A stretch of DNA of 33,491 nucleotides, taken from the NCBI GenBank assembly GCA_027592645.1, contig JAQCKI010000010.1, positions 1-33,491 on the forward strand. The letters are read 5' to 3'. The notes below the pieces were generated by a model. The model saw nothing but the letters and a program-made list of their open reading frames with translations, was not told where the DNA came from and did not search any database. Shown piece after piece: positions 7,404 to 22,173 of the stretch. Source of the DNA: Chloroflexota bacterium. GTDB lineage: Bacteria; Chloroflexota; Dehalococcoidia; UBA2979. A program made the translations under genes and the position numbers. The stretch's first letter is position 1; every line of letters starts with the position of its first letter.

Positions 7404-8032
7404 TGGACGGCGCGCCCCGGCTGGTCCTCGCCTCCGGCTCCCCGCGTCGCCGCGAACTACTCGCTGCCCTCGCCGTCCCGTTCGAGGTCGACGTCTCCGA
7501 TGTCGACGAGACGAGTGACGAGACCGACCCGATTCGCCTCGCGGAGACGCTCGCCGAGCGCAAGGGGCGCGCGGTTGCCTCTCGGCGGCCTTCGGACGTG
7601 GTCATCGGTAGCGACACCGTCGTCGCGCTGGACGGGCGACTGCTCGGCAAGCCTGCCGGCGCCACCGAGGCGCGCGCGATGCTGGCGGCGCTGCGCGACC
7701 AGGCACACGAGGTGGTGACCGGGGTCGCCGTCGTCCGAGACGGCCTGGCGCACGTCAGCCACTCGACCACGACCGTCACGATGCGTCCGTACACAGGCGC
7801 GGAGGTCGAGGCGTTCATCGCGACCGGCTCTCCATTCGACAAGGCCGGCGGCTACGCCATCCAGGACCCCGCCTTCGCCCCGGTCGCCGCGTTCGATGGC
7901 TGCGAGTGCGGCGTGATTGGCCTCCCGCTGTGGACGCTACGCACGCTGTTGGCGGCGGCAGGCATCGAGGCGTCCCCGCCAGACATCGAGCGGTGCGCTG
8001 GCTGCCCGCTAGCAGGGCACACGGCCCGCTAG
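7403..8032 (+). CDS. maf: Maf-family nucleoside triphosphate pyrophosphatase
   Basis: A 209-residue Maf/Ham1-like house-cleaning enzyme that hydrolyses non-canonical or modified NTPs such as dTTP/UTP or m7GTP to the monophosphate. Typical motifs are present: LVLASGSPRRRELL at the N-terminus, IGSDTVVALDG and LGKP in the middle, VVTGVAVV, and GSPFDKAGGYAIQDPA with FDGCECGVIGLPL near the C-terminus. The ATG overlaps the stop codon of the methyltransferase gene (TGATG), which fixes the start. The last 25 residues contain a CAGC motif and differ from most Maf proteins. In the ORF track the gene appears as the 3' part of a longer ORF from 6788 whose first half is a shadow. Confidence 0.92.
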   Translation: MDGAPRLVLASGSPRRRELLAALAVPFEVDVSDVDETSDETDPIRLAETLAERKGRAVASRRPSDVVIGSDTVVALDGRLLGKPAGATEARAMLAALRDQAHEVVTGVAVVRDGLAHVSHSTTTVTMRPYTGAEVEAFIATGSPFDKAGGYAIQDPAFAPVAAFDGCECGVIGLPLWTLRTLLAAAGIEASPPDIERCAGCPLAGHTAR

Positions 8033-8053
8033 ACCGCCCGCTAGGCTGAGGAC

Positions 8054-8680
8054 ATGCGCCAACGCCTCTTCGCCCTCATCTACCTCCCCTTCGACCGCCT
8101 GCAGCGCCGGCCGTTGGCTGCCGTGCGCGATGCGCTGGTCGGCGACCTCGTGGGCGACGTGATCGAGGTCGGATGCGGGCCCGGCTCCAACTTCGCGCAT
8201 TACCGGGCTGCGGCACGGGTGACCGCGGTGGACAGCAACCCGCACATGCTCGCCGCGGCCAGGCGTGCCGCCGAGCGCGCCGAGGCGGAGATCACGGTGC
8301 TGGAGGCGGATGCCCTCCGGTTACCGGTCGGCGATGCCTCGGCGGATGCCTACGTCACCGCGCTGGTACTGTGCTCGGTGGCGGACGTGGAGGCGGCGCT
8401 GCGCGAGGCGCGGCGGGTGCTGCGGCCCGGCGGTCAGTTGCGACTCTTCGAGCACGTCCGCTCGCACCGACCCGCATTCGCTCGGCTGCAGCGGTGGCTC
8501 TCGCCGGCGTGGTCGGTCGTCGCGGACGGCTGCCACCTCGACCGCGATCCGGTCGCGGCGCTGCACGCGGCCGGGTTCGATGACATCGTCATCGAGGCGA
8601 CCTCGGGTGGCGGCCTCGTGCCAATGGTGCTCGTAAGCGCACGTAAGGCGCCTCACAGACGCGAAGCGGCTACGGGGTAG
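8054..8680 (+). CDS. Class I SAM-dependent methyltransferase
   Basis: A 208-residue UbiE/Methyltransf_11-type enzyme. Motif I VIEVGCGPGSNFAHY lies near residues 36-50, the acidic motif II strand gives AVDSNPHML near 61-69, then EADALRLPVGDASADAY and the post-motif segment RVLRPGGQLRLFEHVRSH. The substrate is unknown; small proteins of this type methylate lipids, quinones or natural products. The start ATG has GAGGA six bases upstream. It follows Maf after 21 bases. Its last 11 bases overlap tail-to-tail with the LiaF-like gene on the other strand. Confidence 0.87.
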   Translation: MRQRLFALIYLPFDRLQRRPLAAVRDALVGDLVGDVIEVGCGPGSNFAHYRAAARVTAVDSNPHMLAAARRAAERAEAEITVLEADALRLPVGDASADAYVTALVLCSVADVEAALREARRVLRPGGQLRLFEHVRSHRPAFARLQRWLSPAWSVVADGCHLDRDPVAALHAAGFDDIVIEATSGGGLVPMVLVSARKAPHRREAATG

Positions 8681-9236
8681 CGCGGACCACCAGTATCTCG
8701 CCCACGACCGTGGAGATGCGCAGACGGAGCCGGTGCGGCGCCTCGTCGTACGCCTCGGTGCGGACGTGGATGTCGCGGATGAAGCCATCCTCACGCACGC
8801 CCAGCACGTCTACGCTGCCGATGAACGCCTGCGCCTCCACGTCCAGACCGACCGAGGCCGGCGCCTGCACGTGGATCGTCCCCACCCAGCAGAGCAGGTT
8901 CACCTCGACCTCGCCTTCGGGGAGCGTGGCCTGGCGCAGGTCCAGGTGGATGTCGCCAATCGCCGCACGGATCACGCCTTCTTCGAGTCGCCAGTCCTCG
9001 CCGGAGCGAACGTGACCGAAGGCACGGCTTAACTGGCGGGCAAAGCGGTGCGCACGCCACGATGCGAGCATTGAGAGGACGCCGAGGGCGATCAGGAACA
9101 GCCCCACGGCGCCCTCGACGAGCGAGGAGGTGCCGATCGGGAGCAGGCCGGTGGAGTCCAGCGCGAGCAGACCGCCGACGGCGACGAGGTAGAGCCCGAC
9201 GGTCAGCCCCAGTACATCGCGCAGGCGAGAACTCAC
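8670..9236 (-). CDS. LiaF-like membrane protein (cell-wall stress response)
   Basis: A 188-residue protein with two N-terminal membrane helices (about 9-27 and 36-59), a basic linker RAHRFARQLSRAF and a C-terminal beta-rich domain of repeated short strands (IRAAIGDIHLDLRQATLPEGE, VNLLCWVGTIHVQAP, AFIGSVDVLGV) typical of the LiaF/VraT C-terminal domain. LiaF restrains the LiaRS two-component system in Firmicutes; here no kinase or regulator gene is nearby. The GTG start overlaps the stop of the preceding 54-residue membrane protein (GTGA), so the pair is coupled. It converges with the SAM methyltransferase. Confidence 0.8.
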   Translation of the reverse strand: MSSRLRDVLGLTVGLYLVAVGGLLALDSTGLLPIGTSSLVEGAVGLFLIALGVLSMLASWRAHRFARQLSRAFGHVRSGEDWRLEEGVIRAAIGDIHLDLRQATLPEGEVEVNLLCWVGTIHVQAPASVGLDVEAQAFIGSVDVLGVREDGFIRDIHVRTEAYDEAPHRLRLRISTVVGEILVVRATP

Positions 9237-9397
9237 CGGCGCCGCCAGGAGCGGCGGACGCGGTCATAAATGATCGCCACGCCAATCGCGATCAGGATGA
9301 CCGGCCAGAGTTCGCCAAACCCGATCCCCTCGATGATGTCGAGCGAATCCAGCAGGAACAGTGCGCCGATCAGGACTAGCAGGACGCCCAGGGCCAC
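9233..9397 (-). CDS. Small LiaI/DUF5668-like membrane protein
   Basis: A 54-residue protein hidden inside a longer track ORF (9233..9865). The GTG at 9397 is preceded by a near-perfect AAGGAGG five bases upstream, which decides the start. It has two hydrophobic helices (GVLLVLIGALFLLDSLDII and the FGELWPVILIAIGVAIIYD stretch) and a strongly basic tail RVRRSWRRR, the hallmark of the LiaI-LiaF-like transmembrane region. Its stop overlaps the LiaF-like start. The two proteins probably interact in the membrane; Lia-type pairs respond to envelope damage in other bacteria. Confidence 0.8.
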   Translation of the reverse strand: MALGVLLVLIGALFLLDSLDIIEGIGFGELWPVILIAIGVAIIYDRVRRSWRRR

Positions 9398-9590
9398 GGC
9401 GGCCTCCTTATCTCGACCTCGATTGTACGCAGGCCGCGTCCTGTGCTCGCGAGACCCGGGGCACCCCCGTACCTGACGGCATTCTGGCGGTGCGCCACGC
9501 CCGCTTGATCGCAAGGTCCACTGGGTATCGACTGGATAACTGTTCAGATTTGCATAGTCTTTGCAACATTCGACGAGATGGGCGGCTCTG
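9398..9590. promoter_or_regulatory. Divergent promoter region of LiaIF-like and ABC exporter genes
   Basis: About 190 bases between divergent transcripts. Bases 9520-9575 are notably AT-rich for this window and contain CATAGT (9553-9558), a reasonable -10 hexamer 33 bases before the ABC start. The -35 match is poor. No clear operator repeat is visible. Confidence 0.35.
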
Positions 9591-10292
9591 ATGGCGGACG
9601 CAATCATCCAGGTGCGTGACCTGGTCAAAACGTATGAGGCGAGCGAAGTCAAGGTGCAGGCCCTACGAGGGGTCAACCTGGACGTCCCCAAGGGCGAAAT
9701 GCTCGCCGTGATGGGCCCTTCGGGGTGTGGCAAGACCACCCTGCTCAACTGCATGTCGGGCATCGATGACCCGACCTCAGGTGCGATCTCCATCGAAGGC
9801 GTTGGCCTCGCCACGATGAACGACGACCGGAAGACGGAGTACCGCGCCCGGCGCATGGGCTTCATCTTCCAGTTCTACAACCTGCTCCCGGTGCTCTCCG
9901 CCGCGGAGAACGTGGAACTGCCGTTGCTGGTCTCCGGTACCCGACCGTCCGAGGCGCGCACCAAGGCCGAGCAGGCGCTGGAGCGCGTCGGCCTCGGCCC
10001 GTGGGCCACGCACCGGCCGGGTCAGCTCTCGGGCGGCCAGCGCCAGCGCGTCACCATCGCACGCGCCCTGGTGAATGACCCGGCGATCGTGTGGGCGGAT
10101 GAGCCCACGGGTGACCTGGACTCCCACACCGCCGACGAGATCATGGAACTGATGCAGTCGCTCAACCGCGAGCACCAGCAGACGTTCGTGATTGTGACCC
10201 ACGACCCGAGCATCGCGGCACGCTGCCACCGCATCGTCTACATGCGTGACGGCGAGATCGAGCGCGAGGAACGGGTCGGCCAGCATGGATAG
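9591..10292 (+). CDS. ABC transporter ATP-binding protein, MacB/LolD type
   Basis: A 233-residue nucleotide-binding subunit. Walker [10 protein letters not shown] (about 42-50), Q-loop in [10 protein letters not shown], signature LSGGQRQRV (about 146-154), Walker B with DEPTGDLDS (about 168-176) and the H-loop VIVTHD (about 200) are all intact. The insertion pattern and DEPTGDLDS place it with exporters that pair with FtsX-fold permeases (LolCDE, MacB). The ATG at 9591 is preferred over the track start at 9561 because the family starts just before the first strand. The stop overlaps the permease start by 8 bases (ATGGATAG), so the two are translated together. Confidence 0.93.
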   Translation: MADAIIQVRDLVKTYEASEVKVQALRGVNLDVPKGEMLAVMGPSGCGKTTLLNCMSGIDDPTSGAISIEGVGLATMNDDRKTEYRARRMGFIFQFYNLLPVLSAAENVELPLLVSGTRPSEARTKAEQALERVGLGPWATHRPGQLSGGQRQRVTIARALVNDPAIVWADEPTGDLDSHTADEIMELMQSLNREHQQTFVIVTHDPSIAARCHRIVYMRDGEIEREERVGQHG

Positions 10293-13200
10293 CCTGTTTG
10301 GCATCCCCCTGACCAACATCCTCGCGGTGCTCGCCGTGATGGTGGGCATCGCCTTCGCCACGCTCGGCTGGGTCGCGTTCCGCAACCCTTTGCTCGTCCG
10401 CATGGGCCTGCGCAACGTGGTCCGGCGCAAGGCGCAGACGATCCTGATCGTGATCGGCCTGATGCTCTCAACGCTGATCATCAGCGCCGCGTTCGCGACC
10501 GGCGACACCGTCGGCTACTCCATCACCAACGCCGTCTACAACGACCTGGGCGAGGCCGACGTGGTGCTCGCCTTCGACGCGCAGAACGCGCCGCCCGGCG
10601 TGGAAGCGCTGACCGACGCTGACCTGGCGCACATCCAGGAGGCGCTGGCCGCCAACCCGGACGTCGATGGCGTCAGCGGGCTCGTGCAGGAATCGGTCCC
10701 CGCAATCAACCAGGGCGAACGGCTCTCCGAACCGCGCGCACAACTCGTGGGTGTCGACCCGGCGACCGGCGACGCGTTCAACGCGCTGATCACGCCCGCC
10801 GGCGACCTCCTGCGCGCCGCTGACCTGGGCGACGGCGAGGTCTACATCACCGACCGGCTGGCGAGTGACATCCTCGCCGGCGCGGGTGACGAGATCGTCG
10901 TCGTCTACGACGGCGTGAGTCACACGCTTCGTGTCGCCGGCATCGTCCGCGACAACGCGCTCACCGCTCGGCCGGCTGACGCGAGTGGCGCGCTGCCCGC
11001 TGGCGGCGTGGTTGGCCAGATGGACCTTGTCCGTGCGATCACTGGTGAGCCCGATTCGCTCTCGCTGATCGTGGTGTCCGCCCGCGGAGGCGTGCGCGAC
11101 ACGCTGGACTTGGTCGGCCCGATCTCAGTGCAGATCGAAGACGCCATCGAGGCACTCGCACTGCCGATCCGCGAAGTGGTGAACAAGGAGGAGGCCGTCG
11201 CCTTCGCGAACCTCATTGGCTCAGTGTTCGTCACCTTCTTCCTGGTGTTCGGTCTGTTCTCCATCGCTGCCGGGGTGATGCTCATCTTCCTGACGTTCAT
11301 CATGCTCGCGGCGGAGCGCCGTGCTGAAATGGGAATGGCGCGCGCCATCGGCATGAAGCGGCTGCACCTGACGCAGTCGTTCATCGCAGAAGGCATGGCG
11401 TACAACGTCGGCTCGGCACTCGTCGGCGCGCTGCTCGGCCTCGGCGTTTCCTACATGCTGATCTTTGTGATGGGCCGAGTGTTCGAGGACTTCGGCTTCA
11501 ACATCACCTTCCATGTGAACTTCGTGGGCTTCGGGATCGCCTACTGCCTGGGCGTGGTGATCACGTTCCTGACGGTGGCGATCTCCTCCTGGCGTGCGGC
11601 GAACCTCAACATCGTTCGCGCGATCCGTGACATCGACGAGCCTCAGCCGCTCCGCGGCGACGATCGATCGATCAAGCGCCTGCTGCTCGCCTCGCTCGCG
11701 GTGGGGTGGTTCCTGCTGTGGTTCGTGCCGCCGCTGACACTGGCACCCCTCGGCCTGTCGCTCTTCAATGCCGTGTTCCGCCGAGGCCGCGTGCGCCACA
11801 CCCGTCGCAACGCCGGCGGCTGGGCCGTGTGGATGTTGATCATCGGTGTGGCCGGTGTGTGGTGGGGCGGCTGGGTCGCCCAGCAGGCGTTCGCCTACAC
11901 CGCCGGCTTCACGCTGATGCTGCTGTCGCTGGCGATGCTGTGGGTCTACTTCGGTGGCCGCGCACGGCCGGCATTCACGCTCGCAAGCGGTCTGTTGATC
12001 TGGTACTGGCTGCTGCCACTGCCGTTCTCCCTGATGTTCGAGGCGGGCAAGGGCTGGATCGACCCGATCAGCGGGTTCTTCTCGCTGTTCGGCCTCGAGC
12101 CGCCGCCGATCCAGGGCAACATCGAGATGTTCTTCGTCTCGGGCATTTCGATCACCGCGTCGGCGACGCTGTTCGTGCTGTTCAACGCGGACCTGCTACT
12201 GAAGGGGGTCAGCGCGCTGCGCTTCCTCTTCGGCGGCCTGATGCCGGCGATCCGGACGGCCGTCGCCTACCCGCTGGCTTCCAAGTTCCGCACCGGCATG
12301 GCGATCGCGATGTTCGGCCTGGTGGTCTTCTCGCTGGTGGTGATGGCCACGCTGAACTCCAACTTCACGCAGCTGTTCCTGGGTCAGGACGCCACCGGCG
12401 GGTTCCAGGTGGCGGTGAAGGGCAGCCCGAACAACCGCATCCCCGATCTCCGCGTCGCACTCACCGAGGCGGGCTACGACGTGGACGGGAACATCACCGG
12501 TGTGGGTACCATGCTCGGTGGCGCGGCGCGGGTGATCTCACCGGTGAAGGATCCGGAGGATCTGCCGTTCTACCGGATCCGCAGCATCGACGAGGAGTTC
12601 GCGAACATCGCGGCGTTCCCGATGCTCACCCGCGCTGCCGGCTACGACTCGGACGAGGCGGTGCTTCAAGCCCTCCTCGCCGACCCGACCGTGGCCGTGG
12701 TGGATGAGTCGCGGTTGACGATCCCGGGTTCGTTCGGCGAGCCAGGCGCGGCATTCCTGCTGCCGCAGACCGCTGCGGACTTGCAGGATGCCCCCTGGGA
12801 GCCAATCGCGGTCACGGTGCAGGACCCGGTCAGCGGCAACACCGTCGACCTGAAGATCATCGGCATCCTGCGCGGCCCCGTGACGGGCGTCATCATCGAC
12901 TGGGCGGCGTTCATCGTCGGCCCCACAGTGATGACCGAGTCGTTCCGCGGCGGCGAGTTCGAGCGGTTCTTCATCCAGACCGCCGATGCGAGCAAGGACG
13001 GCGCGATCGAGGCCTCCCGCCAGATCGAGTCGACGCTCATCGAGCGTGGCGTCCAGGCGACTGCCATCCAGGAGATGATCGACGATGCCGCGGCCGCGTC
13101 GACCGCCTTCCAGGTGCTGTTCGAGGCATTCATGGGCCTCGGCCTAGTGGTGGGCATCGCGGCGCTCGGCGTCATCGCCTTCCGCACGGTGGCGGAACGC

Positions 13201-13512
13201 CGCCAGCAGATCGGCATGCTCCGGGCGATCGGGTACTCGCGACGGCTGATCGCGGCCTCCTTCTTCCTGGAGTCCTCGTTCATCGCGATCACGGGCATCG
13301 GGATGGGGGTCATCCTCGGCGGGGCGCTGTCGTACAACCTGATGACCTCACCCGAGTTCACCAACGGGAACGAGATCGACTTCGCCTTCCCATGGATGCG
13401 GCTGTTCATCATGGTTGGCATCGCCTACGGCGCGAGTGCACTGATGACGCTGATCCCGGCGCGGTCGGCCTCGCGCGTGGTGGTGGCGGAGGCGCTCCGC
13501 TACAACGGCTAG
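10285..13512 (+). CDS. Large MacB/FtsX-family ABC permease with two FtsX domains
   Basis: A 1075-residue permease in which two FtsX units are fused. An initial helix (about 10-30) and the segment [20 protein letters not shown] lead into a periplasmic MacB-like domain. The first FtsX domain spans about 300-455 and includes the conserved [20 protein letters not shown] central block of several membrane helices (about 464-643) is not part of the classic LolCE layout. A second extracytoplasmic domain follows, and the second FtsX domain (about 940-1075) has [19 protein letters not shown]. Such exporters move lipids, peptides or antibiotics, or drive envelope mechanics. The ATG at 10285 overlaps the ATPase stop. 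Its 3' end is part of a 74-bp tandem duplication. Confidence 0.9.
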   Translation: MDSLFGIPLTNILAVLAVMVGIAFATLGWVAFRNPLLVRMGLRNVVRRKAQTILIVIGLMLSTLIISAAFATGDTVGYSITNAVYNDLGEADVVLAFDAQNAPPGVEALTDADLAHIQEALAANPDVDGVSGLVQESVPAINQGERLSEPRAQLVGVDPATGDAFNALITPAGDLLRAADLGDGEVYITDRLASDILAGAGDEIVVVYDGVSHTLRVAGIVRDNALTARPADASGALPAGGVVGQMDLVRAITGEPDSLSLIVVSARGGVRDTLDLVGPISVQIEDAIEALALPIREVVNKEEAVAFANLIGSVFVTFFLVFGLFSIAAGVMLIFLTFIMLAAERRAEMGMARAIGMKRLHLTQSFIAEGMAYNVGSALVGALLGLGVSYMLIFVMGRVFEDFGFNITFHVNFVGFGIAYCLGVVITFLTVAISSWRAANLNIVRAIRDIDEPQPLRGDDRSIKRLLLASLAVGWFLLWFVPPLTLAPLGLSLFNAVFRRGRVRHTRRNAGGWAVWMLIIGVAGVWWGGWVAQQAFAYTAGFTLMLLSLAMLWVYFGGRARPAFTLASGLLIWYWLLPLPFSLMFEAGKGWIDPISGFFSLFGLEPPPIQGNIEMFFVSGISITASATLFVLFNADLLLKGVSALRFLFGGLMPAIRTAVAYPLASKFRTGMAIAMFGLVVFSLVVMATLNSNFTQLFLGQDATGGFQVAVKGSPNNRIPDLRVALTEAGYDVDGNITGVGTMLGGAARVISPVKDPEDLPFYRIRSIDEEFANIAAFPMLTRAAGYDSDEAVLQALLADPTVAVVDESRLTIPGSFGEPGAAFLLPQTAADLQDAPWEPIAVTVQDPVSGNTVDLKIIGILRGPVTGVIIDWAAFIVGPTVMTESFRGGEFERFFIQTADASKDGAIEASRQIESTLIERGVQATAIQEMIDDAAAASTAFQVLFEAFMGLGLVVGIAALGVIAFRTVAERRQQIGMLRAIGYSRRLIAASFFLESSFIAITGIGMGVILGGALSYNLMTSPEFTNGNEIDFAFPWMRLFIMVGIAYGASALMTLIPARSASRVVVAEALRYNG

Positions 13513-13595
13513 CCCGGGCGAGGCTAATCCCGGCGCGGTCGGCCTCGCGCGTGGTGGTGGCGGAGGCGCTCCGCTACAACGGCTAGCCCGGGCGA
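13448..13595. repeat. 74-bp tandem duplication covering the permease 3' end
   Basis: Two adjacent copies (13448-13521 and 13522-13595), identical over 69 bases and nearly so at the junction (CGCTGATCCC versus GGCTAATCCC). The unit holds the last 21 codons or so of the permease and its stop. The second copy follows the stop, is shifted by 74 bases relative to the frame, and is not translated. The near-identity points to a recent event or an assembly artefact. Confidence 0.95.
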
Positions 13596-13610
13596 CCGGA
13601 CACAATCAGA

Positions 13611-13638
13611 CGGGCCGCCCATGTGGGCGGCCCGTTTT
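13611..13638 (+). terminator. Rho-independent terminator after the ABC exporter
   Basis: Perfect 10-bp GC stem CGGGCCGCCC / GGGCGGCCCG with ATGT loop followed by TTTTGG. It lies 99 bases past the permease stop, after the duplicated segment, and between convergent transcripts. The run of T makes it strongest for the plus strand. Confidence 0.85.
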
Positions 13639-13661
13639 GGTTGGCTTCCAAAGCATGCGCC

Positions 13662-19743
<6,082 letters not shown>

Positions 19744-19746
19744 CCG

Positions 19747-19771
19747 CTCCTCCTCGCCGTGAGCGAGGAGG
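19747..19771 (-). promoter_or_regulatory. Hairpin sequestering the upstream gltB ribosome-binding site
   Basis: On the minus strand CCTCCTCGC and GCGAGGAGG form a perfect 9-bp stem with a 5-base loop (TCACG) ending six bases before the ATG at 19743. The 3' arm contains the Shine-Dalgarno sequence, so folding would hide it. The rest of the 175-base gap to the CoA transferase gene shows no further clear signal. Confidence 0.5.
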
Positions 19772-19917
19772 ATTCGCGATCATAATGCAAGAGGGAAGGT
19801 CGGTACGCGTCCCGGTGGCTCGCGGCCGGTCATGACTTTGCGCATTCCCTCACAAAGTACCCCGGACTATACCCGATACATGCAACCCACCGCCACGGGC
19901 GACGGGCGACGGGGGCC

Positions 19918-21156
19918 CTACCCGAGTTCGACCTCGGGCCGCTCCTCCCACACCACCTGGCGCGACACGAGGTCCTCGAGGGCGGCGGCATCGAGGTCGA
20001 GCAGCTCTGCCAGCACCTCGCGGCTGTGCTGGCCCATGTCCGGCGACGTGCCGCGGATGCCGGCGGGCGTGCGGGACAGGCGTACCGGCGAGTTCGCCAG
20101 GCGCACCTTCCCGAAGGCGCGGTGTGGCACCTCCGGCAGCATCCCGCGCTCCTCGACCTGCGGCATCGAGGCGGTGTCCGGGATGCTGTTGAGCGGCCCG
20201 CACGGGATGCCGAAGCGCTCGAGCGCCGTCACCCACTCGGTGGTGGTCCGGCGCTTGAACGCGTCGTTCAGCAGCGGCTCCAGCGCGGCGTGGTTGCGAG
20301 AGCGCGCGGCCGCCGAGTGGAAGCGCTCGTCATCGATCAGTTCGGGGATGTCGAGTTCGGAGCACATCAGCGCCCACTGGTTCGGGACACCCCACGCTAG
20401 CGCCAGCACCATCCACCCGTCCGCCGTCGGGAACGCCTGGAACGGCACCGCCGAGGGGTGGCGGGTCCCGAGCCGGACCGGAGTCTCACCCGTCAGGAAG
20501 TAGCGCATGTACGCGTTCTCCTGGATGGCGATCTGACAGTCGAGCATGGAGATGTCCAGCAACTGGCCCTTGCCCGAGTCGCGTCGCTCGTGGAGCGCGG
20601 CGAGGATCCCGACGGCGCAGTAGAGGCCGGCCGCGATGTCACCGAGGGAGAGGCCGGGCCGCGCGGGCGGGCCGTCCGGGTGGCCGGTGACGGACATCAC
20701 TCCCCCAGCGCCCTGCACGATCACGTCCAGCGCCGGCTTCTCGCGCATCGGCCCGGTCTGGCCATAGCCGGAGATCGCCGCGTAGATGAGCGCCGGGTTC
20801 ACCTCGGACAGCGCGGCATAGCCAAGGCCCAGCGTGTCCATCTTGCCGGGCGTGAAGTTCTCCACAACCACGTCCACCTGGCGTACCAGCCGCAGGAAGA
20901 TCGCCTTCCCTTCCTCCGATGACAGGTCGAGCGAGATCGAGCGCTTGCCGCGGTTGATCGAGAAGAAGTACCCCGACTCGCCATCGATGATTGGCCCGGT
21001 GGTGCGGGAGACGTCGCCGTAGGGCGGGCGCTCGAGTTTGATCACGTCGGCGCCGAGGTCCGCGAGCGTGGCGGTGCAGAACGGGCCGGAGAGCACCCAC
21101 GTGAGATCCAGCACGCGCACCCCGGCCAGCGGTCCGGTCGTCGGCAGTGGTGGCAT
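19918..21156 (-). CDS. Family III (CaiB/BaiF-type) CoA transferase
   Basis: A 412-residue CoA transferase, the usual length for the family. The N-terminal signature GVRVLDLTWVLSGPFCT, ADVIKLERP, SINRGKRSISLDL, VDVVVENFTPGKMD and SGYGQTGP are all present; the catalytic Asp that forms the acyl-aspartyl intermediate is Asp173 in LSLGDIAAG. The C-terminal part has FGIPCGPLNS. Members move CoA between carboxylic acids (formyl/oxalate, carnitine, bile acids, succinate/mesaconate); the substrate here cannot be read off. The ATG has GAGGAGG seven bases upstream. Presence of 2-hydroxyacyl-CoA lyase and acyl-CoA dehydrogenase genes in the same window fits a role in activating organic acids. Confidence 0.92.
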   Translation of the reverse strand: MPPLPTTGPLAGVRVLDLTWVLSGPFCTATLADLGADVIKLERPPYGDVSRTTGPIIDGESGYFFSINRGKRSISLDLSSEEGKAIFLRLVRQVDVVVENFTPGKMDTLGLGYAALSEVNPALIYAAISGYGQTGPMREKPALDVIVQGAGGVMSVTGHPDGPPARPGLSLGDIAAGLYCAVGILAALHERRDSGKGQLLDISMLDCQIAIQENAYMRYFLTGETPVRLGTRHPSAVPFQAFPTADGWMVLALAWGVPNQWALMCSELDIPELIDDERFHSAAARSRNHAALEPLLNDAFKRRTTTEWVTALERFGIPCGPLNSIPDTASMPQVEERGMLPEVPHRAFGKVRLANSPVRLSRTPAGIRGTSPDMGQHSREVLAELLDLDAAALEDLVSRQVVWEERPEVELG

Positions 21157-21201
21157 GGGGTCCCTCCTCGGGCGGTCGATACGAACAGCGCACGGGCCAG
21201 A

Positions 21202-22089
21202 TTACGCGGCGGCGGGCGCGCCTTCACGCCCCGGGCGCAGCGCCACGGTGACGCCGATCAGGATGATCACGCCACCGAACACCTCGATGAGGGTGGGAAT
21301 CTCATCCAGCCACACCGCCGCAATCGCCGATGCCACCACTGGCTCGCCGAGGATCGCGACCGCGACAATCGCCGCCGGGATCGACCCGAGCGCCCAGTTG
21401 AACGCGTTATGTCCGATGAGTTGTGGGACGAGCGCCATCAGCAGGATGTAGAGATACGCGTCGTTGCTGTGTCCCCACGCCGGCGTCGTCGTCGCGAGGA
21501 GCGCCAGCAGCAGCAGCCCCGCGGTCAGCCCGTACACGACCGCAGTGTACGAGGCGGTCGACAACTTCCTGCGCGCGCCGCGTCCGGCCACGATGTACGC
21601 GCTGGACGCCATGCCACCGGAGAGCGCCAGCAGGTTCCCCAGCAGCGACCCGCGATCATCGAGGTCGTCCGTCATCAGCAGCAACGCGCCGCCCGCCGCG
21701 ATGCCGACGCCCAGCAGCACCGCGCGCGAGGGCCGCTCGCGCAGCACGAGCCACGCACCGAGCGCCACGAAGATCGGCTGCATCGTGACGAGCACGACGC
21801 CTGAGAGGACGGAGGTGCGCTGGATCGCGGCGACCCAGAGCGCAAAATGCGCCGCGAGCATCACCCCGGAGAAGAGCAGCACGGCCCAGTCTCGACGTGT
21901 CAGCGCGCGGAGATCGTCCACGCCGCGCCAGGCGGCGAGCGCCATCATCGGCGGCGCGGCGATGGTGAGGCGGAGCGCGGCGATCACCAGCACAGGCGTC
22001 CCGCCCTCGGACGCCGCGCGGATCAGCGGGGCGGCCCAGGCCACGGCGAAGACGCCGATCGTGAGGACAATCACGTGGCGAGCGGTCAT
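21202..22089 (-). CDS. DMT-superfamily (EamA) transporter
   Basis: A 295-residue inner-membrane protein with about ten hydrophobic helices arranged as two EamA repeats; the second begins around residue 155 (LLALSGGMASSAYIVAGRGARR). A conserved-looking segment LVLRERPSRAVLLGVGIAAGG ends the first repeat and LDEIPTLIEVFGGVIILIGV ends the second, as in drug/metabolite exporters. The ATG at 22089 is chosen over the track start at 22158 because AGAGAGG lies six bases upstream and hydrophobic sequence begins right after it. The substrate is unknown. It lies 45 bases upstream of the CoA transferase on the same strand and is divergent from the M20 peptidase. Confidence 0.88.
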   Translation of the reverse strand: MTARHVIVLTIGVFAVAWAAPLIRAASEGGTPVLVIAALRLTIAAPPMMALAAWRGVDDLRALTRRDWAVLLFSGVMLAAHFALWVAAIQRTSVLSGVVLVTMQPIFVALGAWLVLRERPSRAVLLGVGIAAGGALLLMTDDLDDRGSLLGNLLALSGGMASSAYIVAGRGARRKLSTASYTAVVYGLTAGLLLLALLATTTPAWGHSNDAYLYILLMALVPQLIGHNAFNWALGSIPAAIVAVAILGEPVVASAIAAVWLDEIPTLIEVFGGVIILIGVTVALRPGREGAPAAA

Positions 22090-22173
22090 CCGGCCTCTCT
22101 TCGGTTTGACAGGCGATCCCCTGCCCGCGAAAGATGCAGCGCAGCATACGGACTGCACGGACGGGGGACGGCT

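Noticed and set aside
13392-13586. Short ORF ending in the second copy of the permease tail
   Set aside because: It is the duplicated 3' end read in another frame; it has no start signal and no independent domain.
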